Below, in pieces: positions 1 through 8,541 of a DNA stretch of 64,000 nucleotides (the stretch's first letter is position 1; every line of letters begins with the position of its first letter). The stretch is from Alpinimonas psychrophila (GTDB taxonomy: Bacteria; Actinomycetota; Actinomycetes; Actinomycetales; Microbacteriaceae). A program made the position numbers and the translations under genes. The notes under the pieces were generated by a model, which made no database searches, had not been told where the DNA came from, and saw only the letters and a program-made list of their open reading frames with translations. The DNA lies in the NCBI RefSeq assembly GCF_014137865.1, contig NZ_JACGWU010000004.1, positions 62,001 through 126,000 on the forward strand, given 5' to 3'.

Positions 1-784
1 GATACGTCACCGAGCTTGCGACGGCGCTGCCGGCGCGCTGAACAACGTTGAAATTCCAGACATAGGCAAAGCCGGATGCGACGATTCCCAACAAAGCAAA
101 GCCGATAACGGCACCCAAGGACGGAAGCGCTGTCATCAGGTTGCCCGACGCAAGATAGATAGGCAGGAGGGTGACGGCGGCGAGGATGAGCTGCCAAGTT
201 GCCAGTTTCGAGGCATTGTGGCCCCGCGTGAGGGCGTGCTTGCGGGCGTAGGGGAACGCGAAGGCGTAACACGTGATCGCCCCGAATATGGCGATGACTC
301 CGAGGGGGTCGTTCTGGCCAAAACCGCCCTCACCGACGCCCAATGCCACAAGAGCGCCCCCCAATCCAATGAAAACACCCAGTACTTGACGGTGGGTGGC
401 CCGTTCGCCGCGGAACAACGCGACCATCACCACAAGCGTCATTATCGGGGTCGCAGTATTAACAATGCTGGCAACGACGGTACTGACGCGTTCCTGCGCA
501 AAAGCAAAAAGTAGGCCCGGCACAACGTTGAGCAGTAGCGCCACTACCCACAGGTGCAGAAGTGTTCCTCGATCGATTCGAAAGCTCGTGCGGCCCATGA
601 GCAGTAGTCCAGACAGCGTCAGGGCACCAAGAAGGGAGCGCCAGAAAGTCACCCCGGAGGGGTTCAGAAAAGTGAGCCCCGCGTCAATGAGGAAGAAAGA
701 ACTTCCCCAGATCAGCCCCAGAAGAAGGTATTGACCCTTCCAACCATGTTCGTGGGCGGGAGTATCCCCGGGGGTTGTCGTCAT
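1..784 (-). CDS. EamA/DMT-family drug/metabolite transporter, partial at the left window edge
   Basis: An open frame reads leftwards from an ATG at 784 to the window edge without a stop, so the C-terminus is outside the window. It encodes at least 261 residues of alternating hydrophobic helices, with GLIWGSSFFLIDAGL near the N-terminus (the usual EamA start), then VSTVVASIVNTATPIMTL, GLGGALVALG and GFAYVWNFNVVQRAGS. These match the two-EamA-domain exporters of about 300 residues in the inner membrane. Substrate cannot be told from sequence. It is divergent from the phenylacetate operon and probably unrelated to it. Confidence 0.85.
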   Translation of the reverse strand, partial: MTTTPGDTPAHEHGWKGQYLLLGLIWGSSFFLIDAGLTFLNPSGVTFWRSLLGALTLSGLLLMGRTSFRIDRGTLLHLWVVALLLNVVPGLLFAFAQERVSTVVASIVNTATPIMTLVVMVALFRGERATHRQVLGVFIGLGGALVALGVGEGGFGQNDPLGVIAIFGAITCYAFAFPYARKHALTRGHNASKLATWQLILAAVTLLPIYLASGNLMTALPSLGAVIGFALLGIVASGFAYVWNFNVVQRAGSAVASSVTY

Positions 785-1007
785 GCGCACAGACTACACA
801 GAGCACGATGAAATCAAGTTCGCTGTCGCCACTATTTGATCTGAAGGGGCTCATTCTCACCTCAGTAGCCTGAGACTAAATTTGCCTACTGAAGAGAACG
901 AGACGTTAACATAGCCGACCCAGAACCGTGCCCTCATTGCAGCCGAGCGCGTCGACGGTTTCTGCACGCGCTCGCCGGGTTGCACGCAGGAACCCAATCT
1001 GCGAGAA

Positions 1008-1037
1008 TTACTATCCGAACGTCCGGTCATTTATTCG
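1008..1037 (+). promoter_or_regulatory. Operator for the paa TetR repressor and promoter of the paaJFHZ operon
   Basis: A 22-bp imperfect palindrome at 1010-1031 has the core TCCGAACGTCCGGT with outer arms ACT/ATT. It matches the operators at 8494-8515 and 14638-14659. A -35-like TTACTA (1008-1013) and a -10-like TATTCG (1032-1037) bracket it with an 18-bp spacer, so a bound repressor would block the promoter. It lies about 50 bp before the paaJ start. The rest of 785-1007 shows no other gene or clear structure. Confidence 0.7.
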
Positions 1038-1082
1038 GATGAATTGGGACACGTTCCAGAGACATCGTTGTCGGGAGAAAAC

Positions 1083-2267
1083 ATGGCTGAAGCCTACCTC
1101 GTTGGAGGAACACGCACCGCTGTCGGGCGTTACGCCGGGGCACTGGCCATGGTTCGGCCTGATGATTTGGCGGCCATCGTTGTTCGGGAAGCCGTGCGCC
1201 GTGCCGGGATTGACCCGCAACTCATCGAAGAAGTCATCCTTGGCGCCGCCAATCAGGCCGGTGAAGACAACCGCAACGTTGCACGTATGGCCGTGCTCTT
1301 GGCGGGTCTCCCCGACACCGTTCCCGGAATCACTGTCAACCGGTTGTGCGCCTCGGGAATGTCAGCCATCACCATGGCCGCCCAGGCCATTCGCGCGGGC
1401 GACGCCGACCTGATCGTTGCTGGCGGTGTTGAATCAATGACCCGGGCCCCCTGGGTTCAGTCCAAGCCGGAACGTGCGTTTGCGAAGCCGGGTGCTCAAT
1501 TCGATACCTCGATCGGGTGGCGCTTCGCGAACCCCGTTTTGGTGGCCCGCGACAAAGCCACCTTCTCGATGCCCGAGACAGCAGAGGAAGTCGCCCGCCA
1601 TGAGGGCATCAGCCGCGAGGCGGCAGATGATTTCGCCTATGCTAGCCATCAGCGTGCGATCGCGGCCATCGACGCCGGACACTTTGTCGACGAGATCGTG
1701 GCCGTGCCCACCGCTAAGGGTGACGTTCTGGTGGACGAAGGTCCCCGCAGGGAAACCACACGCGACGGCTTGGCCGCCCTCCGAACGGTTGTCCCTGGCG
1801 GCAACGTGGTGACGGCTGGCAACTCCAGTTCCTTGAATGACGGCGCCTCGGCGATTCTCGTGGCCAGCGGCGAGGCCGTGGAGCGGTACGGTTTGACCCC
1901 CCGCGCGCGCATCGTCACCGGTGCAAGTGTGGGACTCGCCCCCGAGATCATGGGTCTTGGGCCAGTAGGTGCCACGCAGAGGGCTCTCACCCGGAGCGGC
2001 CTGTCTATCGAGGACCTCGGGGCCGTGGAGATCAACGAAGCTTTTGCGACTCAGTCGCTGGCCAGCATCCGTCTTCTGGGTCTCGATCCTGAAAAAGTTA
2101 ACCGTCTGGGCGGGGCAATTGCGTTGGGTCACCCGCTCGGCTCCAGTGGATCACGCCTTATCGTGACGTTGCTTGGTCGCCTCGAACGCGAAAATGAGCG
2201 CTACGGCCTCGCCACCATGTGCGTGGGGGTTGGCCAAGGTTCCGCCCTCATTATTGAGCGCGTCTAG
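1083..2267 (+). CDS. paaJ: Thiolase of phenylacetate degradation (3-oxoadipyl-CoA/acetyl-CoA C-acyltransferase)
   Basis: A 394-residue thiolase that would cleave 3-oxoadipyl-CoA to succinyl-CoA and acetyl-CoA and could also act earlier on the C8 dehydrosuberyl chain. The nucleophile is in VNRLCASGMSAI (Cys89). The family signatures GGVESMTRAPW, NSSSLNDGASA, EINEAFA, GGAIALGHPLG and the C-terminal CVGVGQG Cys are all present. I chose the ATG preceded by GGGAGAAA rather than an in-frame start 39 bases upstream. First gene of an operon that overlaps the crotonase gene by one base; expression is probably under the TetR operator just upstream. PcaF of the beta-ketoadipate route is a close relative; the context favours paaJ. 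Confidence 0.9.
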   Translation: MAEAYLVGGTRTAVGRYAGALAMVRPDDLAAIVVREAVRRAGIDPQLIEEVILGAANQAGEDNRNVARMAVLLAGLPDTVPGITVNRLCASGMSAITMAAQAIRAGDADLIVAGGVESMTRAPWVQSKPERAFAKPGAQFDTSIGWRFANPVLVARDKATFSMPETAEEVARHEGISREAADDFAYASHQRAIAAIDAGHFVDEIVAVPTAKGDVLVDEGPRRETTRDGLAALRTVVPGGNVVTAGNSSSLNDGASAILVASGEAVERYGLTPRARIVTGASVGLAPEIMGLGPVGATQRALTRSGLSIEDLGAVEINEAFATQSLASIRLLGLDPEKVNRLGGAIALGHPLGSSGSRLIVTLLGRLERENERYGLATMCVGVGQGSALIIERV

Positions 2268-3001
2268 TGGGTGCTCTGCAACTGGAGTGGCGTGAGGATC
2301 GTGTCATCGCCACGCTTAATCGCCCGGAGACTCGAAACGCCATCGACCAGTCTCTCGTCGATGAGCTGCATGCGCTGTGTGGCGAACTCGAAGACGCCCC
2401 CAAGATCCTGATCATCACGGGTTCCGGTGGCGTTTTTGCCTCCGGTGCGGACATCGCCCAGTTGCGGGAACGGCGTGCGGCGGATGCCCTACAAGGCATC
2501 AACTCCACCATCTTCGTGCGCATTGCCGCATTGAAGATGCCGGTTATTGCCGCACTGGACGGCTACACCCTCGGCGGTGGTGCCGAGCTTGCGTACGCTG
2601 CCGACTTTCGTGTGGGCACGCCCACGCTCAAAATTGGCAACCCCGAAACGGGGCTCGGAATTCTGGCTGCCGCCGGAGCATCCTGGCGTTTGAACGAACT
2701 CGTGGGCGAACCGCTCGCAAAAGAAATCTTGATGGCCGGGCGAATCCTCAACGCCGACGAAGCTCTCGCCGTTCGCTTGATAACGGAGATCCATCCGCCA
2801 GAGACCCTTCTCGCCGGCGCCCACGCTCTGGCCGACCGCATTGCGAGTCAGGATGCGCTGGCCGTGCAAATCACCAAGGAAGTCTTTCACCTTCCCCGCG
2901 AACGACATCCGCAAGCCGACAACGAGGCTCAAGCCGTGTTGTTCGAGTCTCCGGAAAAGTTTCGTCGAATGACTGCTTTCCTCGAGAGGAAAAAACGATG
3001 A
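2267..3001 (+). CDS. paaF: Enoyl-CoA hydratase (2,3-dehydroadipyl-CoA hydratase type)
   Basis: A 244-residue crotonase-fold enzyme expected to hydrate 2,3-dehydroadipyl-CoA. Oxyanion-hole segments ASGADIAQL (about residue 62) and LDGYTLGGGAELA (about 100) are intact, and the second catalytic Glu is in GNPETGLGI. Start is a GTG overlapping the paaJ stop (TAGTG), which implies translational coupling; there is no strong Shine-Dalgarno. The stop overlaps the paaH ATG (ATGA). It could be confused with paaG, but a PaaG-like crotonase is present separately after paaE. Confidence 0.85.
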   Translation: MGALQLEWREDRVIATLNRPETRNAIDQSLVDELHALCGELEDAPKILIITGSGGVFASGADIAQLRERRAADALQGINSTIFVRIAALKMPVIAALDGYTLGGGAELAYAADFRVGTPTLKIGNPETGLGILAAAGASWRLNELVGEPLAKEILMAGRILNADEALAVRLITEIHPPETLLAGAHALADRIASQDALAVQITKEVFHLPRERHPQADNEAQAVLFESPEKFRRMTAFLERKKR

Positions 3002-3873
3002 CCGAAAACGTGAGTAACGCGAAAGTCCCGAACCGGGTCGGAGTTCTCGGCGGGGGACGGATGGGTGCGGGCATCGCCCACGCATTTTTGCTGGCGGGAG
3101 CCCGCGTCACCGTTGTGGAGCGCAACAATGAAGAGGCGCAAGCGGCCAAGGGGCGGGTTGTTCGGGCTATCGAGGCGAGCATCACTCGCGGGGTCACCGT
3201 TGAAACCTTGGAGGCGCTGACGGAGCGTCTCGCCGTCGGTCACGATGTTGCGCTGTTTGCGGGTAGCGATCTCGTCGTAGAGGCCGTGCCAGAAGTATGG
3301 AACCTCAAGATCGACGCTCTGACCGGAATCGAAGCCCAGCTCGCCGCCACCGCCGCACTTGCGTCGAACACTTCGTCCATTTCGATCAATGACCTCGCCG
3401 CTCAGCTGAAGCGCCCGGAACGATTTCTTGGACTCCACTTCTTTAACCCGGTTCCCGCCTCCGACCTCGTGGAAATCGTGGTCGGCTCAGTAACTCCCGC
3501 GGAGCTGACCGCTGAGGCCCAATGCTGGGTTCGCGCACTGGGTAAGACTCCCATCACGGTGAATGATGCTCCAGGATTCGCTTCGTCTCGCCTCGGCGTC
3601 GCGATCGGCTTGGAAGCCATACGCATGCTCGAGGAGGGCGTTGCTTCCGCCGAGGATATTGATGCTGCGATGACGCTTGGGTACAAGCATCCGGTTGGCC
3701 CATTGAAACTCACCGACATGGTGGGTCTCGACGTGCGCCTCGGCATTGCCGAATACCTGCATGAACGTTTGGGCGCTCGATTCGAGCCGCCAGCGCTCCT
3801 GCGCACCCTCGTCGCCGAAGGAAAGCTTGGGCGCAAAACCGGCCAAGGCTTTTACTCGTGGGACAAAGACTGA
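2998..3873 (+). CDS. paaH: 3-hydroxyadipyl-CoA / 3-hydroxybutyryl-CoA dehydrogenase
   Basis: A 291-residue NAD-dependent dehydrogenase that oxidises 3-hydroxyadipyl-CoA to 3-oxoadipyl-CoA. The N-terminal Rossmann motif GVLGGGRMGAGIAHAFLLAG, the SNTSSISI segment, the catalytic His in LGLHFFNPVP and the C-terminal helical part (APGFASSRLG, HPVGPLKLTDMVGLD) are all visible, and length fits the short single-function form. The ATG overlaps the paaF stop and follows GAGAGGAAA. A longer upstream open frame in the same phase is only read-through of the paaF region. Confidence 0.9.
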   Translation: MTENVSNAKVPNRVGVLGGGRMGAGIAHAFLLAGARVTVVERNNEEAQAAKGRVVRAIEASITRGVTVETLEALTERLAVGHDVALFAGSDLVVEAVPEVWNLKIDALTGIEAQLAATAALASNTSSISINDLAAQLKRPERFLGLHFFNPVPASDLVEIVVGSVTPAELTAEAQCWVRALGKTPITVNDAPGFASSRLGVAIGLEAIRMLEEGVASAEDIDAAMTLGYKHPVGPLKLTDMVGLDVRLGIAEYLHERLGARFEPPALLRTLVAEGKLGRKTGQGFYSWDKD

Positions 3874-3933
3874 CCTAGCGCCGCCACATCACCCCTCTGC
3901 GTCGCCCGAACCCCCTTCAAAGGAGAATCTCCC

Positions 3934-5991
3934 ATGAACAACATTTTGCCTAGTTACGTCAATGATGCGTGGTGGACCCCAGCCGACACGAGCACGGCTG
4001 TGGCTGTTCGTGATGCGTCCACCGGTGCCATCGTCGCGAACGTCAGCACCGCCGGTCTCGATCTAGCAGGCGCTCTGGATTACGCCCGCACCGTTGGCCA
4101 AGCTTCACTCGGTGAGCTGACTTTTCACCAGCGCGCATTGTTGCTCAAGGAGATGGCGCTCGTTCTCACCGAGCGCAAGAGGGAGCTTTACGCTCTTTCG
4201 AGCTGCACCGGGGCAACCAAGATCGACTCCATGGTCGACATCGACGGCGGTATCGGGGTGCTCTTCACGTATTCGTCGAAGGGTCGCCGCGAACTTCCCA
4301 ACGCTCAGATCTATGCGGACGGCGCTGTCGAGCCGCTGTCGAAGGATGGCTCGTTCCTCGGCCGCCACATCTTCACGAGACTGCCCGGAGTCGCCGTGCA
4401 GATTAACGCTTTTAACTTCCCCGTCTGGGGTTCGCTGGAGAAATTTGCGCCAGCCTTCCTCGCCGGTATGCCCACCGTAGTGAAACCCGCCACCCCAACT
4501 GGGTATGTCGCGGAGGCTTTCGTGCGCATCCTCGTTGAGTCTGGTCTTCTCCCGGCTGGCTCGCTTCAGTTGGTCTCTGGCAGTGTTCACGACCTGTTTG
4601 ACCACCTCAAGCTCGGCGACCTCGTTGCCTTTACGGGTTCGGCTTCTACGGCTGAGAAGTTGCGCTCGCACGCCAACGTGCAGGTTGGTGGTGTTCGTTT
4701 CACGAGCGAAACCGACTCGATTAATGCCTCCATCTTGGGCACGGATGCCACCCCAGACACCCCGGAGTTCGGGGCCTTCATCAAGCAGGTTGTCACGGAA
4801 ATCACGGTCAAGGCCGGCCAGAAATGTACCGCTATTCGTCGCGTTATCGTGCCAAATGCGCTCGTGGATTCCGTGGTAGCAGCGGTTACCGAACGCATCG
4901 CGGAGCGCATTGTGCTCGGCGATCCTCGCGCTGAGAGTGTCACCATGGGGCCTTTGGCTTCACTGGAGCAGCGCGATGAGGTGCTGCGTCAGGTGCAAAA
5001 CTTGCGGGCCGCCGGCGGCGAAATCGTGATGGGTTCCACCGATATTCCTGTGGTGCGCGGTCTGGACGGTTCCGTGTTGAATGCGGCTGCCGGTGCCTTC
5101 CTCGAACCGATGCTCTTGCGCTTCACCGATGCCCAGGCTGATGCCGTGCACGAGATTGAAGCCTTTGGTCCGGTAGCCAGCGTCATTGGGTACGACACCG
5201 TGGCTCAAGCCGTCGACTTGGTTCGCCGCGGCGGTGGATCGCTGGTCACCAGTGTGGCCACCCACGACCCCAAACTGGCCATGGCCTTCATGGAGGGGAT
5301 TGCCGCCTTCAACGGCCGCGTGCTTTTACTCGACCGCGATGACGCCCGCAGCTCCACCGGTCACGGGTCTCCCGTGCCGCAGCTTGTTCATGGCGGGCCC
5401 GGCCGTGCCGGGGGCGGCGAAGAATTGGGGGGCATCCGTGCGGTATTCCACCACATGCAGCGCACGGCAATTCAGGGTTCCCCCGACATGCTCACCGCCA
5501 TCACCGGTATTTGGCACGCGGGGGCTGCAGTGCAGCATGGTGACCGCCATCCGTTCCGCAAGACCGTGGCTGAACTCTGTCTTGGAGACCAGATTGATTC
5601 GGCGGCACGCACCATTACGCTGGCCGACATTGAAGCGTTCGCACACACCACCGGTGACACGTTCTATGCCCACATGGACGAGAAAGCTGCCGCCGCGAAT
5701 CCCTTCTTCCCGGGGCGCGTGGCGCACGGTTACCTGCTGATCGCGTGGGCCGCCGGCCTTTTTGTTGACCCTGCACCGGGCCCGGTTCTGGCTAACTATG
5801 GCTTGGAAAACTTGCGCTTTATCACGCCAGTTTCCCCCGGCGACAGCATTCGGGTGACCCTCACGGCCAAGCAAATCACGCCCCGCGAGACCGATGAGTA
5901 CGGTGAGGTTCGCTGGGATGCCGTGCTGACCAACCAAAAAGAAGAGATTGTCGCGAACTACGACGTGCTGACCCTGGTGGAGAAAGACTAG
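3934..5991 (+). CDS. paaZ: Bifunctional oxepin-CoA hydrolase / 3-oxo-5,6-dehydrosuberyl-CoA semialdehyde dehydrogenase
   Basis: A 685-residue two-domain enzyme that opens the oxepin-CoA ring (MaoC hydratase) and oxidises the resulting semialdehyde (ALDH). ALDH domain: INAFNFPVWG, catalytic Glu259 in FTSETDS and Cys298 in AGQKCTA. The MaoC-type domain starts near 530 and carries GDTFYAHMDE (Asp575, His580) and NYGLENLRF. Spacing of these residues matches E. coli PaaZ (about 681 residues), so both halves look active. Preceded by AAAGGAG. Fourth gene of the operon, after a 60-bp gap; convergent with tetR six bases downstream. Confidence 0.93.
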   Translation: MNNILPSYVNDAWWTPADTSTAVAVRDASTGAIVANVSTAGLDLAGALDYARTVGQASLGELTFHQRALLLKEMALVLTERKRELYALSSCTGATKIDSMVDIDGGIGVLFTYSSKGRRELPNAQIYADGAVEPLSKDGSFLGRHIFTRLPGVAVQINAFNFPVWGSLEKFAPAFLAGMPTVVKPATPTGYVAEAFVRILVESGLLPAGSLQLVSGSVHDLFDHLKLGDLVAFTGSASTAEKLRSHANVQVGGVRFTSETDSINASILGTDATPDTPEFGAFIKQVVTEITVKAGQKCTAIRRVIVPNALVDSVVAAVTERIAERIVLGDPRAESVTMGPLASLEQRDEVLRQVQNLRAAGGEIVMGSTDIPVVRGLDGSVLNAAAGAFLEPMLLRFTDAQADAVHEIEAFGPVASVIGYDTVAQAVDLVRRGGGSLVTSVATHDPKLAMAFMEGIAAFNGRVLLLDRDDARSSTGHGSPVPQLVHGGPGRAGGGEELGGIRAVFHHMQRTAIQGSPDMLTAITGIWHAGAAVQHGDRHPFRKTVAELCLGDQIDSAARTITLADIEAFAHTTGDTFYAHMDEKAAAANPFFPGRVAHGYLLIAWAAGLFVDPAPGPVLANYGLENLRFITPVSPGDSIRVTLTAKQITPRETDEYGEVRWDAVLTNQKEEIVANYDVLTLVEKD

Positions 5992-5997
5992 GGCAGC

Positions 5998-6597
5998 TCA
6001 GCGCGATTGCAATCCGTTCAAAGCAACGTTGAGCACGTCGTCAGCAAGCTGCAGGGCATCTTCATGCCCAGTGGGCCGGTACCACTCGGCAAGGGAGTTC
6101 ACCATGCCGAACAGCAGGCGGGTGACAACGCCGGGGTCGATATCGTCGCGCAGAGAACCTTCGTCGCGAGCCGCTGTGACCAGCGCCGTGACGGCGCGGT
6201 CAAAGTTACGGCGACGCTCCAGGGCGGCCCGTTCGATGAGCGAGTTGCCGCGAACCCGCAAGAGCAATGTGACATACGGGAGGCGGTCGGTGAGCACGAA
6301 GACGGCTCCGCGAAGCACGTGAGAGAGGCGATCAATGGCGCGCCCTTGGAGGGCGCCGTCTTCGAGCAAAACACCTTCGAGGCCGTCGAGGGCTTCGTCC
6401 AAAGCCAACTGCAGCAGTTCCTCCTTGGAGGAAACATGGTGATAGATCGCGGCCTTTGACAAGTTAAGCCGGGCCGCCAACACTCCCATGGAGGTCGCGT
6501 CATAGCCGAAGTCGTTGAACGCGGCCACCGCCCCTTCGAGGACGGCACGTTGGTCGTAACCGGGGCGGCCGCGCTTGGGCGAAGGACTCTCAGACAT
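5998..6597 (-). CDS. paaR: TetR-family repressor of phenylacetate degradation (PaaR-like)
   Basis: A 199-residue TetR regulator. The N-terminal helix-turn-helix spans roughly residues 20-60 (AFNDFGYDATSMGVLAARLN, LSKAAIYHHVSSKEELL); the rest is the helical ligand-binding domain. It follows paaK on the same strand and lies inside the paa cluster, where three matching palindromes occur, so it most likely binds them and is released by phenylacetyl-CoA as in other actinobacteria (inference). I used the ATG giving MSESPSPKRGRPG; an upstream in-frame ATG at 6639 adds 14 residues but has no ribosome site. Confidence 0.85.
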   Translation of the reverse strand: MSESPSPKRGRPGYDQRAVLEGAVAAFNDFGYDATSMGVLAARLNLSKAAIYHHVSSKEELLQLALDEALDGLEGVLLEDGALQGRAIDRLSHVLRGAVFVLTDRLPYVTLLLRVRGNSLIERAALERRRNFDRAVTALVTAARDEGSLRDDIDPGVVTRLLFGMVNSLAEWYRPTGHEDALQLADDVLNVALNGLQSR

Positions 6598-6642
6598 CGT
6601 GCCTATTATCCCACGCAGGGGACCTACTGTGGCGGCCATGTT

Positions 6643-7962
6643 CTAGCGCAAGTCGTAGACCCGGCGAAGTTTGCCTTCGCTGCGTGCAAGTTCTCCGGGT
6701 TCCAAAATGGTCACCGCGATGCTTGAGCCAATGAGGTCCTTTACCTTCTTGACGAGTACGGTGCAGGCGAGCGTCGAATCCGCCGAACTGGAGCTTTCGT
6801 GACGTTCGATGCGCACCGTGAGTTGGTCCATGCGTTCTGGACGGGTGAGCTCAATGACGAAGTGGGGGGAAAGATGGGTGATTCCCAAAACGATCTCTTC
6901 AATTTGAGTCGGAAAAAGGTTCACTCCGCGCAGGATGATCATGTCGTCGTTGCGTCCGGTAATTTTTTCCATGCGACGCATTCCGGGCCGACCACTGCCT
7001 GGCAGAAGTCGCGTGAGGTCACGGGTGCGGTAGCGAATGACGGGGAAAGCCTGCTTGGTGAGGGAGGTGAAGACAAGTTCGCCAGTCTCGCCATCATTGA
7101 GGGGCGCGAGGGTTGCCGAGTCGAGGACCTCAGGAAGGAAGTGGTCTTCCCACAAGTGCGGCCCGTCCTTGGATTCGATGCATTCGCTTCCCACACCGGG
7201 CCCCATGACTTCACTGAGGCCGTAAATGTCGAGGGCATCAAAGTCGAGACGATTCTCCAGCTCAAGGCGCATCTGATTGGTCCAGGGTTCGGCACCGAGG
7301 ACGCCCACCTTGAGGCTGGAGCGACGGGGGTCCATGCCAACTTTCGCCATGGCATCCGAAATGGTAAGCAGGTAGCTGGGGGTGCTCATGATGACGTCGG
7401 GTTCGAAATCCCGAATCATTTGCACCTGCTTCGAGGTTTGCCCACCCGACATGGGGATGGCCGTTGCGCCGAGGGCTTCGATGCCAGCGTGGGCACCGAG
7501 TCCGCCAGTGAAGAGCCCGTAACCGTAGGCATTGTGCACCTTCATGCCGGGGCGAACGCCAGCGGCACGCAAGCTGCGGGCGACGAGGCCAGCCCACATG
7601 CGCAGGTCTTCCTTGGTGTAGCCGACGACGGTGGGGAGACCGGTCGTTCCCGATGAGGTGTGGATGCGGGCGACCTGATCCATGGGGACGGCAAACATCC
7701 CGAAGGGGTACGAAACGCGCAGGTCATCCTTGGTGGTGAAGGGTAACTTCGTGACGTCATCAAGCGTCCGGATGTCGTCGGGGTGCACGCCAGCCTCGTC
7801 AAACTTGCGCGTATATAGAGGAACGTTAGCGTAGGCGTGGCGTACGGTTTGTTGCAGGCGGGTCAGCTGAAGGGAGCAAATCTCATCGCGCGACATGCGC
7901 TCTTCGGGATCGAGCTCGGCAAGGGCCGGTGCGTGAAGTCGAGTCTTGGTCAACGATGACAT
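6643..7962 (-). CDS. paaK: Phenylacetate-CoA ligase
   Basis: A 439-residue AMP-forming ligase that makes phenylacetyl-CoA, the entry step and likely inducer of the pathway. The P-loop-like HTSSGTTGLPTVVGYT (about residue 91), YGLSEVMGPGVGSEC, and YRTRDLTRLLPG are the class signatures; the C-terminal lid domain is present. Family length is about 430-440. Preceded by AGGA eight bases before the ATG. In a paaI-paaK-tetR operon transcribed away from paaA; the paaI/paaA intergenic operator should control it. Confidence 0.93.
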   Translation of the reverse strand: MSSLTKTRLHAPALAELDPEERMSRDEICSLQLTRLQQTVRHAYANVPLYTRKFDEAGVHPDDIRTLDDVTKLPFTTKDDLRVSYPFGMFAVPMDQVARIHTSSGTTGLPTVVGYTKEDLRMWAGLVARSLRAAGVRPGMKVHNAYGYGLFTGGLGAHAGIEALGATAIPMSGGQTSKQVQMIRDFEPDVIMSTPSYLLTISDAMAKVGMDPRRSSLKVGVLGAEPWTNQMRLELENRLDFDALDIYGLSEVMGPGVGSECIESKDGPHLWEDHFLPEVLDSATLAPLNDGETGELVFTSLTKQAFPVIRYRTRDLTRLLPGSGRPGMRRMEKITGRNDDMIILRGVNLFPTQIEEIVLGITHLSPHFVIELTRPERMDQLTVRIERHESSSSADSTLACTVLVKKVKDLIGSSIAVTILEPGELARSEGKLRRVYDLR

Positions 7963-7986
7963 GTTTGTCCTAACGGTACGGGGGCT

Positions 7987-8415
7987 TTATTTACCGGCTG
8001 AACCGGGAAGAGGAAGGGTGGTTTTGCGGCTGCGCCCGCGGAATTCGGCGATCACGAGGTTGTCTTGGTTCGTGACGGAGACGTCATAGATACCGGAGCG
8101 GCCGGCCTGGGTTCTCAGAGCGGCGGTGGCCCGGAGGGTGTCGCCTACGAAGGTCGGCTTGAGAAAAGCAATGTCTGCGCCAGCGGCAAGAGTGATCTGG
8201 TCGTCATCGTTGCAGGCATAAGCGAAGGCCGTATCGGCCAGCGAGAAAATAACGCCACCGTGCGTGACGTCAAAACCGTTCAGCATGTCATCGCGAACCG
8301 CCATGGAGATAACGGTCAGTCCGGGTTCGTCTCGAGTGACCACGAAACCCAAGTGGTCCGCTACACGATCGCGACGCATCAGCACCCTATTGTCGGGCGG
8401 GCGGACATCCGTCAT
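7987..8415 (-). CDS. paaI: Hotdog-fold phenylacetyl-CoA thioesterase
   Basis: A 142-residue hotdog thioesterase that releases CoA from dead-end or excess phenylacetyl-CoA-type intermediates. It carries the PaaI signature HGGVIFSLADTAFAYACN with the catalytic Asp in LAD. E. coli PaaI is about 140 residues. I chose the ATG preceded by GAGGAG; the upstream in-frame ATG at 8430 would bury that ribosome site in the coding region. First gene of the reverse operon, divergent from paaA. Confidence 0.88.
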   Translation of the reverse strand: MTDVRPPDNRVLMRRDRVADHLGFVVTRDEPGLTVISMAVRDDMLNGFDVTHGGVIFSLADTAFAYACNDDDQITLAAGADIAFLKPTFVGDTLRATAALRTQAGRSGIYDVSVTNQDNLVIAEFRGRSRKTTLPLPGSAGK

Positions 8416-8467
8416 TGTGGTTCTCCTCATTGAGCGAACGGCGTCTCACGTCTCGCACGGGAAAATG

Positions 8468-8520
8468 TTGCCGACCCGTAAGAGACACTATATACTAACT
8501 GGACGTTCGGTTGGTAATAA
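8468..8520. promoter_or_regulatory. Overlapping divergent paaI/paaA promoters with a shared TetR operator
   Basis: Forward promoter: TTGCCG (8468-8473), 17-bp spacer, TATACT (8491-8496). Reverse promoter, read on the minus strand: TTACCA (8512-8517), 17-bp spacer, TATATA (8489-8494). The palindrome with core ACTGGACGTTCGGT occupies 8494-8515, directly after the forward -10 and inside the reverse spacer, so one bound repressor would shut both directions. The hexamers and spacings are seen directly; promoter activity is inferred. Confidence 0.75.
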
Positions 8521-8541
8521 GTGTGAAAGACAGAGGAGTCG

